Positions 24,265 through 31,940 are shown, numbered from the stretch's first letter. The stretch is DNA of 31,940 nt from DQWO01 sp964478545 (GCA_964478545.1 CAYZIS010000027.1:1-31940); one strand, 5' to 3'. Made by a program: numbers and translations. Notes: generated from the letters alone by a model not told the origin.

Positions 24265-25005
24265 CTAATCCCGCTGTAGGTAAATGAGAAATTCCCGGTT
24301 GCCTTTCTGGCCGGTAATGGGTGAAGTCATCTTTTGCCGGAAGGCAAAACCAACTTCTTCGGCAAAATGAATAATTTTTCCCAGGGCCTCCTGCTGTTTC
24401 TTCTCGTCCCGGACAATCCCCCCTTTGCCCACATTCTTCCGGCCCACCTCAAACTGCGGCTTCACTAAAGCAACAACCGGCGTTCCGGCACTCAAAAGGG
24501 AATAAACCACGGGGAATACTTTTTCCAGTGAAATGAAGGAAACATCAATGACGCAAAAGTTTATTGTTTCCGGAAAATCTGATCGCGAAAGGGAACGAAT
24601 ATTGGTACGATCCATCACCACTACCCGGGAATCTTGCTGCAACTTCCAAGCCAGCTGGCCGTATCCCACATCGACCGTATAAACCTGCTGCGCTCCATGC
24701 ATAAGCAGGCAATGGGTAAAACCGCCAGTGGACGCACCAATATCCAAAGCAACGCAACCGACAGGATCAAGACTGAAAGTTTCTAAAGCGCCAGCAAGTT
24801 TCAGCCCTCCCCGGCTGACATAGGGGAAATCACGCTCTTTAAGGCGGATAACCGCCGCCAAGGAAACCTTCTGGCCGGCTTTGTCAATAACAATATCATC
24901 ACAGAGAACCTTGCCAGCCATAATGAGAGCCCGGGCCCGTTCCCGACTGGCTGCCAGGCCCCGGGAAACCAGGATAACATCCAGTCGTTCACGGTCAGAT
25001 TTCAT
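24265..25005 (-). CDS. tlyA: TlyA family RNA methyltransferase
   Basis: A 246-residue protein with an N-terminal S4 RNA-binding domain (RLDVILVSRGLAASRERARALIMAGKVL) and a C-terminal FtsJ-like SAM methyltransferase (DIGASTGGFTHCLL, then a FCVIDVSF strand and a Lys in VKPQFEVG). The best-known TlyA 2'-O-methylates cytidines in 16S and 23S rRNA and sets capreomycin sensitivity; the family is also named hemolysin A without proof in most bacteria. Its ATG overlaps the stop of the DUF1858 gene (ATGA at 25005-25002). Confidence 0.92.
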   Translation of the reverse strand: MKSDRERLDVILVSRGLAASRERARALIMAGKVLCDDIVIDKAGQKVSLAAVIRLKERDFPYVSRGGLKLAGALETFSLDPVGCVALDIGASTGGFTHCLLMHGAQQVYTVDVGYGQLAWKLQQDSRVVVMDRTNIRSLSRSDFPETINFCVIDVSFISLEKVFPVVYSLLSAGTPVVALVKPQFEVGRKNVGKGGIVRDEKKQQEALGKIIHFAEEVGFAFRQKMTSPITGQKGNREFLIYLQRD

Positions 25006-25196
25006 TCTGCCAGAACGGCATTCATTTCATCAACCAATTTATCCGGATCAAGACCATGAGCCAGAGCCCCTTCTTCAATAGTTTCGAACATGGAAGCTGA
25101 GCAACCCAGACACCCAACTCCTTTCGCGGCAAAGACCTCAGCCGCCTTAGGATATTTAGTTAACAGGTCACGAATGGGGGTTGATTTACCAATCAT
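25002..25196 (-). CDS. DUF1858 domain protein
   Basis: A 64-residue DUF1858 protein with a conserved core IRDLLTKYPKAAEVFAAKGVGCLGCSAS. The CxxC pair lies at the start of a helix, as in the ScdA-type and hybrid-cluster-associated redox-disulfide proteins. The ATG at 25196 is preceded by a strong GGAGG, so the longer frame back to 25265 is not used. Small DUF1858 proteins are suspected to take part in Fe-S or redox sulfur chemistry, which would suit this block; no activity is proven. Confidence 0.88.
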   Translation of the reverse strand: MIGKSTPIRDLLTKYPKAAEVFAAKGVGCLGCSASMFETIEEGALAHGLDPDKLVDEMNAVLAE

Positions 25197-25248
25197 TTTA
25201 TTTTCCTCCGGTTTTATGTTTAGTAAGTTAATTAAGTTTGTAGCATAA

Positions 25249-26583
25249 TTATAGCTGTCTGTCAATCTTTGCCACCAAGGTTAAACCATCAAAGTCATAG
25301 GGGAAAACCTTGATTTCCCGTTTAGGAAAAATAGACGGTTCGTGGATAACAAAATCATGAATTGATACATTAAGATAATTTCGTGAATGGCCAGAAAGAG
25401 ATGTCAACACCCCCTCAGATTTATGTACCTGCTCTACAATAACCCTAAGAGGATGGTTTATACATTCTCTATATGATGCTGTTTTCTTTTGCTTTTCCAA
25501 TTTCTTCAATAACTTCACTCTCTCCTTCTTCACTTTTGCCGGCACGCTATCCTTCATTTTGGCAGCTTTGGTTCCAGGCCTGGGAGAATAGGGAAAAACA
25601 TGGAAATAGGTGAAAGGCAAATCGGTAAGCAAATGTAGCGTATTTTTAAAAGCCTCTTCGGTTTCAGTGGGATAGCCAACAATAATATCGGCCCCAATGT
25701 TTACCCGGGGATTTAACTGTTTCATGGTCTTGACCAGATTTATAATATCCTTTTGACCATAAGGACGCCCCATACTCGCCAGCACCTGATCATCTGCTGA
25801 TTGCAAAGAAAGATGAAGATGTTCACAAAGATTGTTTTCTTCATCCGCCAGCAAGGAAATCATAGTCGGAGTGACTTCCTGGGGTTGCAACGAGCCCAAA
25901 CGGACGCGCAACCTGGATTCCTGCAATAGTTGTTCAAGCAAAAAAGTAAGATCATGATCCGGGTTCAGGTCTTGACCGTACTGTCCCAAATGCACGCCAG
26001 TCAGGACCAGTTCATGATACCCGGAATCAGCAATTGCCTTTGCTTCACCGATAATTTCAGCACTGTTCAAACTCCTTGACCTACCACGCAAGAAAGGAAT
26101 TATACAATAATGACAGAAGGCATTACAACCGTCCTGAATTTTCAGAAAAGCCCGGCTACGCCCCATAAAGCTCCTGGCTTTAAGGGCGTCAGCCGGCATA
26201 GAACCGGAAAAACCAAAACTTTCCGACTGATTAGCTGCCGGGTCCAACTTTTTATTATCACTAATCCACTGGGGAATAAAAGCTTTACCGGCATTACCAA
26301 CAATCGCTGCCAAGCCTTCTATGCTATCAGCAATTTCCGGATTATACTGGGCATAGCAACCGGTCATAATAACCCGGGCCCCAGGGTTGTTTTTTATAGC
26401 TTTACGCACCTCCTGACGACTCTGCATACCCGCCTTACTGGTAACCGCACAGGTATTAACGATGATAATATCAGCCGATCCATCACGAGCCACCTGGTAC
26501 CCACGACGTTCCATTTCCTCAGCCAGAGCACAGGATTCATAATAGTTTAATTTACAACCCAGGGTAATAAATGAAACCTTCAA
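25249..26583 (-). CDS. mtaB: tRNA t6A37 methylthiotransferase MtaB
   Basis: A 444-residue radical-SAM methylthiotransferase. Order: N-terminal UPF0004 domain with cluster Cys in TLGCKLNYYE, NTCAVTSKAG and MTGCYAQ; a radical-SAM domain with the CNAFCHYC triad at about residue 157; and a C-terminal TRAM-like domain. MtaB adds a methylthio group to t6A37 of tRNA-Lys. The KLNYYES sequence fits MtaB better than MiaB or RimO. It starts with TTG, overlapping the mnmA stop (TTGA at 26583-26580). Confidence 0.92.
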   Translation of the reverse strand: MKVSFITLGCKLNYYESCALAEEMERRGYQVARDGSADIIIVNTCAVTSKAGMQSRQEVRKAIKNNPGARVIMTGCYAQYNPEIADSIEGLAAIVGNAGKAFIPQWISDNKKLDPAANQSESFGFSGSMPADALKARSFMGRSRAFLKIQDGCNAFCHYCIIPFLRGRSRSLNSAEIIGEAKAIADSGYHELVLTGVHLGQYGQDLNPDHDLTFLLEQLLQESRLRVRLGSLQPQEVTPTMISLLADEENNLCEHLHLSLQSADDQVLASMGRPYGQKDIINLVKTMKQLNPRVNIGADIIVGYPTETEEAFKNTLHLLTDLPFTYFHVFPYSPRPGTKAAKMKDSVPAKVKKERVKLLKKLEKQKKTASYRECINHPLRVIVEQVHKSEGVLTSLSGHSRNYLNVSIHDFVIHEPSIFPKREIKVFPYDFDGLTLVAKIDRQL

Positions 26584-27620
26584 CGACTTATCACTCCTCC
26601 AAACAGCAGTTGCCCATCCTGATAAAAGGCTGCTCCCTGGCCGGGAGTAATGGCAAATTGTGGCTGATCATATACCACACGAATAGTATCATGGTCTATT
26701 ATTTCCAGTGATGCCGGGGCCGGCAGATGTCGATAACGTATCTGACACAACAATCGCTGGGGACATTGCTCCGGTTCAATAAACCAGTTCAGTTGCCGAA
26801 CAATAAAAGTCGTACTGTAAAGATTCCGACGCTCCGCTACCACCAACTGATTTTTCACTGGATCAATGGCATAAACATAAAGAGGCTCAACATGGGCAAT
26901 ACCCAATCCTCGGCGCTGCCCAAGGGTATAACGATGAATACCACCGTGTTTGCCGATAATCTCACCCGCCAGATTGACTATATTGCCAGTTTCAGAGGGG
27001 GTATCAGTCGAGCCAGGACAACACAGATCGACATAGGAACCATCTTTGACAAAACATAATTCCTGACTTTCACGATAATCAGCCAGTGGATAACCAGCTT
27101 GGCGGGCCAGGCCCAAAATATTTTCCTTTTTCAGTTTTCCCAGGGGGAATTTGGCCGCGGCCAACCATTGCCTTGGAACCTGCTGGAGGAAATAACTCTG
27201 ATCTTTCGTTTTATCCTCTCCCTGGCTGATTACCGGGTGGTGATTTTCCCAGCTCGAGAGCTGAACATAATGCCCGGTGGCCAGCCACCGGGCATGAAAG
27301 GTTTCGCCGGCATGCCATAAGAGAGCAAATTTCATCCGGGCATTACAGCGGATACAAGGATTAGGCGTTACCCCGTCAAGGTATGATTCTGCCAGGTAAT
27401 CAATAACCCGTTGTTTAAAAAGCTCCCGAACCACTATTATTTCTACCGGCAGTGACAATACATTGGCTGCCAGCATCACCCTCTGCTTGAACAAATCAGG
27501 ATCAATGGCTCCCATGTCCAAGGCCACAAGTTGGACTTCATAGCCTTCTTCGCGCAATAATAAAGCCGCGATAGCACTGTCAACACCACCACTGAAACCA
27601 ACTACAACCTTTTCATTCAC
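26580..27620 (-). CDS. mnmA: tRNA-specific 2-thiouridylase MnmA
   Basis: A 346-residue adenine-nucleotide alpha-hydrolase that makes 2-thiouridine at position 34 of tRNAs for Glu, Gln and Lys. Visible are the PP-loop GFSGGVDSA (residues 8-16), the TPNPCIRCNARMKF segment with the first catalytic Cys, GHY, DQSYFLQQV, and the second Cys in SQELCFV. The start is GTG at 27620. It receives sulfur from a cysteine desulfurase, and one is encoded just upstream, separated by repeat copy B. Confidence 0.95.
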   Translation of the reverse strand: MNEKVVVGFSGGVDSAIAALLLREEGYEVQLVALDMGAIDPDLFKQRVMLAANVLSLPVEIIVVRELFKQRVIDYLAESYLDGVTPNPCIRCNARMKFALLWHAGETFHARWLATGHYVQLSSWENHHPVISQGEDKTKDQSYFLQQVPRQWLAAAKFPLGKLKKENILGLARQAGYPLADYRESQELCFVKDGSYVDLCCPGSTDTPSETGNIVNLAGEIIGKHGGIHRYTLGQRRGLGIAHVEPLYVYAIDPVKNQLVVAERRNLYSTTFIVRQLNWFIEPEQCPQRLLCQIRYRHLPAPASLEIIDHDTIRVVYDQPQFAITPGQGAAFYQDGQLLFGGVISR

Positions 27621-27655
27621 GGGGAAATCGCTAGCAGTAAAGATTAATAGGTATT

Positions 27656-27764
27656 CATCCGGAAATGTTCATTTCCTGATGAGTGCTTTCAGCGATCAGC
27701 CATCAGCTTTCAGCAAAACATCGAAAAAACAGTTGGTTAATCTAGCGACAGAAAGTTGAGAGCT
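27656..27764 (+). repeat. Intergenic repeat, copy B (about 108 bp)
   Basis: The second copy of the repeat at 6187-6294, in the same orientation, between mnmA and the cysteine desulfurase gene. Both contain the hairpin CATCCGGAAAT / ATTTCCTGATG and the block GCTTTCAGCGATCAGCC. It interrupts an otherwise nearly gap-free gene block, so the mnmA transcript either crosses it or begins near it. Nothing else is identified in the roughly 190-bp gap. Confidence 0.75.
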
Positions 27765-27811
27765 GACTGCCCCTCCGGGAACAGTGGTTTCCTGAGGGAA
27801 GCTAATTAGAA

Positions 27812-28972
27812 TTACAAAGGAGAAATACGCCACAAAGATTCTGCAACTTCAACCAGTGTATCAATAAACTGTCTGATTTCTGCAGCGGTTGTCCAACGAC
27901 CGATACTGACCCGAAGAGCACTCTTGGCTTCAGCTTCCGACACCCCCATAGCCCTCAACACCTGGGAGCCCCTGCCATTTCCGGAAGCGCAGGCTGAACT
28001 GGTGGAAACAGCTATCCCTTGCAAATCAAGATGCATTTGCAACGACTCACCATCGATGCCGGGCAGTGAAAAATTAGTGGTATTGGACAACCTTTTAACC
28101 CCACTGCCATGAAAAATCACTCTTTGTAATTTTTCTGTCAGTTCAGCTTCCAGATCATCTCGTAGTTTTGCCTGTCGTTTTACTTCTTTATCTAAACTTT
28201 CAGGTTCCAACAGGCTAGCAGCCTTACCCACCGCAACAATATTGGAAACTGCCTCTGTACCACTACGGTGGCCTTGTTCCTGTCCCCCACCATGAATAAG
28301 AGGTTCCAAATTCACGCCGGAGCGAACCCACAAGGCACCTACACCTTTGGGGGCGTAAAACTTGTGACCCGAAAGAGAAAGTAAATCAACACCCAGCTGA
28401 TTTACATCCACTGAAATTTTACCCACAGCCTGGACAGCATCAGTGTGCAGCAAGATACCATGTGACCTGGTTAACCTGGAAATTTCTTCTATCGGGAAGA
28501 TAACCCCGGTTTCATTGTTAGCCAGCATCAGGGAGACCAATATTGTCCGTTCATTAATTGCCGCTTCAACCTGATCGGCAGATATCATGCCATTCCGATC
28601 AACATCGAGATAGGTGAAATCAACCCCCAATCTTTCCAGAAAGGTACAACAATTTATTATCGCCGGATGTTCAACCGCGGAGGTTATCACATGAGCTTTG
28701 GTTAAATCCTGCTGACAGTAAGACCATAAAGTTCCCTTGATGGCCAGATTGTCACTTTCAGAGCCACAACCGGTAAAAACAATCTCTTCAGAATCTCCGC
28801 CAATTAAGCTTGCCAGTTGTTCGCGTCCCTTATTAATTGCTATCCGCGCTTCCTGCCCCGCCCAATGAGTACTTGAAGGGTTACCAAAGAGATCTCCCAA
28901 AAAAGGCTGCATCTCTTGCCACACGACTGGATCTACCGGTGTTGTACCGTTGTAATCCAGGTAAATCTTCAT
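27812..28972 (-). CDS. Cysteine desulfurase, NifS/IscS family
   Basis: A 386-residue PLP enzyme that moves sulfur from cysteine to a persulfide for Fe-S cluster and thio-tRNA synthesis. The N-terminal YLDYNGTTPVDP, EHPAI with the His that stacks on PLP, the PLP lysine in SGHKFYAPKG (Lys 204), the RSGTE motif and the catalytic Cys 328 in SSACASG are present. It resembles the NifS group by length and loop. No scaffold gene (IscU or NifU) follows, and mnmA lies downstream across repeat copy B. Its ATG overlaps the stop of the Rrf2 regulator (ATGA at 28972-28969). Confidence 0.93.
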   Translation of the reverse strand: MKIYLDYNGTTPVDPVVWQEMQPFLGDLFGNPSSTHWAGQEARIAINKGREQLASLIGGDSEEIVFTGCGSESDNLAIKGTLWSYCQQDLTKAHVITSAVEHPAIINCCTFLERLGVDFTYLDVDRNGMISADQVEAAINERTILVSLMLANNETGVIFPIEEISRLTRSHGILLHTDAVQAVGKISVDVNQLGVDLLSLSGHKFYAPKGVGALWVRSGVNLEPLIHGGGQEQGHRSGTEAVSNIVAVGKAASLLEPESLDKEVKRQAKLRDDLEAELTEKLQRVIFHGSGVKRLSNTTNFSLPGIDGESLQMHLDLQGIAVSTSSACASGNGRGSQVLRAMGVSEAEAKSALRVSIGRWTTAAEIRQFIDTLVEVAESLWRISPL

Positions 28973-29397
28973 ACGCTCCTATCAATAATATTCTGCAGGG
29001 TTACCGAGTCCAGGAATACACCAATGGTATCATCAAGTTTATCCCAAAGAGGGCGGGTCAGACATTTACTGCTTCCCCGTCCAGCATCACAGGCCGGCAG
29101 ATCTTGAGTACAGGCAGCGCAGTTAACCGGCTGCATGCATTCTTGCACCACATTCATAATTTCCGCGACCGTGATTTGATCCAGATTTTTGGCAAAGTGA
29201 TAGCCTCCTCCGGGACCCCGCACACTTTTCACCAATCCGGCACGTCGCAAATGGACAAAAAGCTGCTCAAGATAACTGACCGATATCCCTTCATGGGCAC
29301 TGATCTGCTTCAATGAAACCGGCTTTTTTTCATCAGCCAAAATCGCCATGGCCAGCATAGCACGCACTGAATATCTTCCTTTAGTCGACAACTTCAA
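28969..29397 (-). CDS. Rrf2 family regulator, IscR-like
   Basis: A 142-residue winged-helix repressor of the Rrf2 family. The start is a TTG at 29397 with a strong GGAGGTGAGC upstream; it gives MKLSTKGRYSVRAM as in IscR and CymR. The recognition region SVSYLEQLFVHLRRAGLVKSVRG and the GGGYHFAK wing are typical. Cysteines at 87, 93, 96, 103 and 112 can bind a cluster; the IscR His after the third ligand is Arg in KCLTR. It should sense Fe-S or cysteine status and control this operon. The start overlaps the NIL-ferredoxin stop as TTGA. Confidence 0.93.
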   Translation of the reverse strand: MKLSTKGRYSVRAMLAMAILADEKKPVSLKQISAHEGISVSYLEQLFVHLRRAGLVKSVRGPGGGYHFAKNLDQITVAEIMNVVQECMQPVNCAACTQDLPACDAGRGSSKCLTRPLWDKLDDTIGVFLDSVTLQNIIDRSV

Positions 29398-29798
29398 AAG
29401 CTCACCTCCATTGCCCGGGGCGGACAAGCCGTGACACATAAACCACAGGCGGTACAATTTTCAGGATGAAAAGAAACCAACATCGAGGGCCGTTCAATAC
29501 TTAAGGCCCCGGTTGGACAAATAGCAGTACAGGCACCGCAATGGATGCATAATTCTTCATTACGTTTTACACTCTTATTAATTGACTCAACTTTGACCCC
29601 CTGTTTCACCAGATAGTCAAGTCCCTGTTCAATCAAAGCCAGATCACCGCTGATTTCCATCGCCAGGTAACTTTCTTTCTTAGGCAGGATTACCGCTCTC
29701 AGGATATTAAAAACCAGATTATAATCCTTGATTAAACGATAAACGATCGGTTGATCATAATTTGATTGATCAAAATGAAGCACATATGTTTTTTTCAT
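29394..29798 (-). CDS. NIL domain and 2x[4Fe-4S] ferredoxin
   Basis: A 134-residue protein. An N-terminal NIL domain (about residues 1-75), known from the C-terminus of methionine ABC transporter ATPases and able to bind methionine, is joined to a bacterial-type ferredoxin with two cluster motifs, CIHCGACTAICP and CTACGLCVTACP. This fusion occurs in anaerobes and methanogens, and is linked to sulfur incorporation into homocysteine and methionine or to other electron transfer. It lies 9 bp after the UPF0280 gene. The pairing with a cysteine desulfurase and regulator suggests sulfur metabolism. Confidence 0.92.
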   Translation of the reverse strand: MKKTYVLHFDQSNYDQPIVYRLIKDYNLVFNILRAVILPKKESYLAMEISGDLALIEQGLDYLVKQGVKVESINKSVKRNEELCIHCGACTAICPTGALSIERPSMLVSFHPENCTACGLCVTACPPRAMEVSF

Positions 29799-29807
29799 CT
29801 TTACCTC

Positions 29808-30593
29808 TCATTTCTGAGATAGTGAAACCAGTTCCAGCTCGCCACCAGCTGCCATCTCATCCCCCAAAATGGCAACGGCCCCGTAAACCGAGTCAAAAGC
29901 CAGGGCTTTCTGTATGGTTGGTTCCAGGTCATCTCTGGTTCTGATCCTATTGCCCATGGCAGTTGCCAGAGCATCAGCAAATGAAGCCGAATCAGCATAA
30001 ATACATACAGCATCAGCCATTCCCAGGCTGAGAGAATGTCCCACCGTTGATGATGACGTACAGATGCCGGCAGAAAAATTTTCGGGTCTGTTGATCTGAA
30101 TTCCTAATTTACCACTGAATGATGATTGACCAGCAAAGATTCCCACAGTATAAGAGCTTGCTCCCGACAGAAAAACATCACCACCATTTTCAACCATTAC
30201 CACCGGACTCAGGGCCAATAAATCACGACCGACAGCCTCAGCTACCGCCCCGGCAACCGCCGCCATCGGCCCGACCCCGGCTTGATTCCCGGCAGCAACC
30301 ATACTGCTCACTACCTTTGGCAGTAAAGCATATTCCGGGGGGTCAAAGGGATAAAGCTGGAAGCGGACTTCAGGAAACTGCTCCAAAAACGATTCAAGCT
30401 GATACCGATAGTACATTAACCGCTCTCGGGAAAAATTTTGCAGGCTTACATCTACCGCTCTGATCAAAAGGTCTGATTCAGCAACCGTTACATTAAAGGT
30501 GGCCAAAGAGCTATTATCCGCATCCACTTGCAAACGGTAACAACGCTGCCGATACGATCCTGGATCCGACTGTTCTCCCCTATTCTCTTGCAC
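29808..30593 (-). CDS. UPF0280 family protein (ApbE-like fold)
   Basis: A 261-residue UPF0280 protein, related to ApbE by fold. Motifs seen are YRYQLESFLEQFPEV, a Gly/Ala-rich stretch AAGNQAGVGPMAAVAGAVAEAVG, and VENGGDVFLSG, with a later ICTSSSTVGHSLSLGMADAV. UPF0280 genes are found next to NIL-ferredoxin genes in methanogens and sulfate reducers. The function is unproven. There is no signal peptide. It is the first gene of the minus-strand block, and a promoter-like sequence lies just upstream. Confidence 0.9.
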   Translation of the reverse strand: MQENRGEQSDPGSYRQRCYRLQVDADNSSLATFNVTVAESDLLIRAVDVSLQNFSRERLMYYRYQLESFLEQFPEVRFQLYPFDPPEYALLPKVVSSMVAAGNQAGVGPMAAVAGAVAEAVGRDLLALSPVVMVENGGDVFLSGASSYTVGIFAGQSSFSGKLGIQINRPENFSAGICTSSSTVGHSLSLGMADAVCIYADSASFADALATAMGNRIRTRDDLEPTIQKALAFDSVYGAVAILGDEMAAGGELELVSLSQK

Positions 30594-30625
30594 GAACTAT
30601 TTCCCCTGTCCGAATATGCTTATTG

Positions 30626-30654
30626 ATTTTGACATAACCATACAACATTGTCAA
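30626..30654 (-). promoter_or_regulatory. Candidate promoter of the UPF0280-NIL-Rrf2-nifS operon
   Basis: On the minus strand TTGACA (30654-30649) and CAAAAT (30631-30626) are 17 bp apart, a fair sigma-70 spacing with a weak -10. An inverted repeat TTGACA ... TGTCAA covers 30630-30654. It lies 33 bp upstream of the UPF0280 start. Whether the Rrf2 regulator binds here cannot be told by eye. Confidence 0.4.
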
Positions 30655-30723
30655 GTATATGCTTTTACTGTTGATGTACTCTCTGCTTAAACTGCAGGCG
30701 GGAATTTCTTCATATTGTCTTTC

Positions 30724-31529
30724 TTATCGTTGACTATACAGCCTATCCAACGGATTCTGTATTGCATCAATATCCTTCCGCATAACATGCGTATAAATTT
30801 CTGTTGTTTTAACATCAGCATGCCCAAGGAGTTCCTGCAACACCCGAATATTCACTCCATGTTCAAGCATGTGGGTGGCAAAAGAGTGCCGCAGCGTATG
30901 CACCGTGGCCCGTTTATCAATCCCTGCCCTTCCAGCCGCCCTCTTCACCGCTTTCTGCAGACCTGATTCAAGCACATGATGCCGTCGTTCTTTGCCGCTG
31001 CGAGGGTCAATCGAACGAGACCGACCGGGAAACACATATTGCCATGGCGTTTCCCAGGCAGCATTTTTATATTTTTTTGCCAGGGCATTGGGAATGTATA
31101 CTTCGCCAAAACCTTCTTGAAGATCACGTCGATGCAATTCCTTGATGTGCTCAAAGAGACGCTTCACCTCATCTTCTGTTAGTACGGTGGGCAGTTGTCG
31201 ATTTCGTCTGGATTTCACCGGGGCGATGGTCCCATCAAGGGGACTCAATAAAACATCACGATAGAAAAAAACAATGCATTCAATGCCTGTCGCTGGGTTG
31301 ATACCGCAACATTTTCCACCGTTGCCAAGTGAGATAAAAAACGCTCTACCTCACTGGTCCCCATCTCCTTTGGATGACGTTTTTTCTCATAAAAATAAAT
31401 ATAGCGTCGAATCCACTGGCAATAGGTCTTCTCAGTTGAACGGGCATAATGATAGTATCGCAAGGTCTCAAGAACCTGATCCATCAACATAAGACTGGGA
31501 TTCGGAGTAAATTTTACTTTATTTTCCAT
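30724..31529 (-). pseudogene. intI: Integron integrase remnant with frameshift and internal deletion
   Basis: The minus strand encodes an integron-type tyrosine recombinase in two frames. The first (31529-31245) holds the SAM-like N-terminal domain (ETLRYYHYARSTEKTYCQWIRRY, VSTQRQALNALFF). A one-base shift at the T-run (31265-31271) changes the frame, and the rest lies in 31248-30724. There LPTVLTEDEVKRLFEHI is fused directly to KELHRRDLQEGFGEVYIPN, so about 65-70 residues with the first catalytic Arg and the Lys are missing. The IntI-specific insert, HTLRHSFATH, ELLGHAD and the Tyr in EIYTHV are kept. The protein cannot be active. Confidence 0.88.
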
Positions 31530-31744
31530 ATTGCCGATGATATATTAAATAAGAGCGAAAATCAAAGGGAAGAGGTGATAGTTGGACAATTATTTCCATA
31601 TCAAACCACTAATATCGAAATATCTGGAGAAAATGGCCAGATATAGGGTGATATAAAGGAAAGTTTTCAGTTTTTGACAATGGAAAATTCTGGAATATGA
31701 GTAAGATACCTACAAGGAGTACAAAAAAGTTTGTTCAAAATTAC

Positions 31745-31751
31745 AGTTAGG
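31745..31751 (+). other. attI-like core site GTTAGGC
   Basis: GTTAGGC at 31745-31751 matches the integron core site GTTRRRY exactly. It lies 216 bp upstream of the integrase start, on the side and at about the distance expected for attI. It has no visible second half in the window. A 7-base match is weak on its own; the position is the main support. Confidence 0.35.
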
Positions 31752-31763
31752 CCAAAGGCAGAC

Positions 31764-31811
31764 TTGACCCCTCATCTGACCCCTCATCTGACCCCTCATC
31801 TGACCCCTCAT
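31764..31811 (+). repeat. Four tandem 12-bp units
   Basis: Four head-to-tail copies of a 12-bp unit (CTGACCCCTCAT; the first copy starts TTGACC) run from 31764 to 31811. They lie between the attI-like core and the ORF at 31828. The minus-strand frame through them (repeated MRGQ) is an artefact of the repeat. The remaining intergenic sequence from 31530 to 31744 shows no ORF or strong promoter that I can support. Confidence 0.85.
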
Positions 31812-31827
31812 CGTGTGAGTTTTTCCC

Positions 31828-31940
31828 ATGGGTAAATTAGAGAAAATAGTCTCACATTCACGGGATGGCGTTGGCCCGATGCGTGCTGAGCGCCACCACC
31901 TGATTTGTTCTTTGTTTGAGGAATACATCGAAATGTACGC
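31828..31940 (+). CDS. Partial ORF at the right edge, SnoaL-like candidate
   Basis: An ORF opens at ATG 31828 (or 31879) and runs off the window end, with an in-frame TGA just before the first ATG. The visible part contains MRAERHHLICSLFEEYIEMYA, whose helical pattern recalls the N-terminus of SnoaL-like small proteins; this is a weak impression from about 37 residues. No strong ribosome-binding site precedes 31828. If the attI-like site is real, this would be the first cassette gene in the expected plus orientation. Confidence 0.4.
   Translation, partial: MGKLEKIVSHSRDGVGPMRAERHHLICSLFEEYIEMY

Noticed and set aside
31710..31928. Minus-strand ORF with repeated MRGQ units
   Set aside because: The repeat comes from the 12-bp tandem units, there is no ribosome-binding site, and the plus-strand ORF at 31828 looks more protein-like.
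1..31940. CRISPR array, tRNA or rRNA genes
   Set aside because: No regularly spaced repeat-spacer pattern was seen, and no cloverleaf or rRNA-like sequence was recognised by eye. A tRNA scan would be needed to exclude a missed tRNA.

Overview
The window reads as a bacterial chromosome segment of the former Deltaproteobacteria (Desulfobacterota in the broad sense). Pointers are an alaC-like aminotransferase followed by hom, a pcm / LOG / RpoS-like sigma cluster, an MqnD-like protein, a UPF0280 protein plus NIL-ferredoxin, and GGGGACAGACC-type repeats. These are assignments from family knowledge and gene order; no searches were run. The core genes look moderate in GC, whereas the stretch at about 10.6-14.3 kb is visibly more AT-rich.

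Layout. 1-197: two copies of a 20-bp direct repeat and one copy of a repeat end. 198-2250: a MoxR-type AAA+ ATPase and a CoxE-like VWA protein. 2247-4791: trmJ, a small orphan ORF, rlmB and a coiled-coil membrane protein. 5000-7642: an alaC-like aminotransferase and homoserine dehydrogenase. 7765-10599: feoA, feoB and an MqnA/MqnD-family protein. 10.6-15.1 kb: an accessory island with a YefM-YoeB module, two small exported or membrane proteins, an amber-interrupted exported protein, an HNH protein, two structures with the full architecture of integron attC sites, and a group II intron that has lost its reverse transcriptase. 15260-30593: a minus-strand housekeeping block whose genes mostly abut or overlap: UPF0280, NIL-ferredoxin, Rrf2 regulator, nifS/iscS, mnmA, mtaB, DUF1858, tlyA, ispG, DUF1232, mutL, a lipoprotein, trxB, pcm, LOG-like, sigma factor and dxs. 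30724-31940: a broken integron integrase, an attI-like core site and the start of a plus-strand ORF that runs off the window.

How the genes work together. The minus-strand block joins Fe-S and sulfur handling (Rrf2 regulator, cysteine desulfurase, NIL-ferredoxin) to tRNA thiolation (MnmA) and methylthiolation (MtaB). It also holds two enzymes of the MEP isoprenoid route (Dxs, IspG), mismatch repair (MutL), thiol redox (TrxB) and a stress group (Pcm, sigma factor). FeoAB supplies ferrous iron.

The most interesting part is a dispersed integron fossil. The integrase at the right edge carries a one-base frameshift and has lost about 65-70 central residues that include a catalytic Arg. Two well-formed attC-like sites sit about 18 kb away at 11.3 and 13.1 kb, both in minus orientation, and bracket an AT-rich cassette-like segment. 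Next to them are an exported protein split by one in-frame TAG and a degenerate group II intron. Several intergenic repeat families (about 108 bp twice; a 170-bp MITE-like element plus a solo end; REP-like hairpins) add to the picture of past mobile-element activity.
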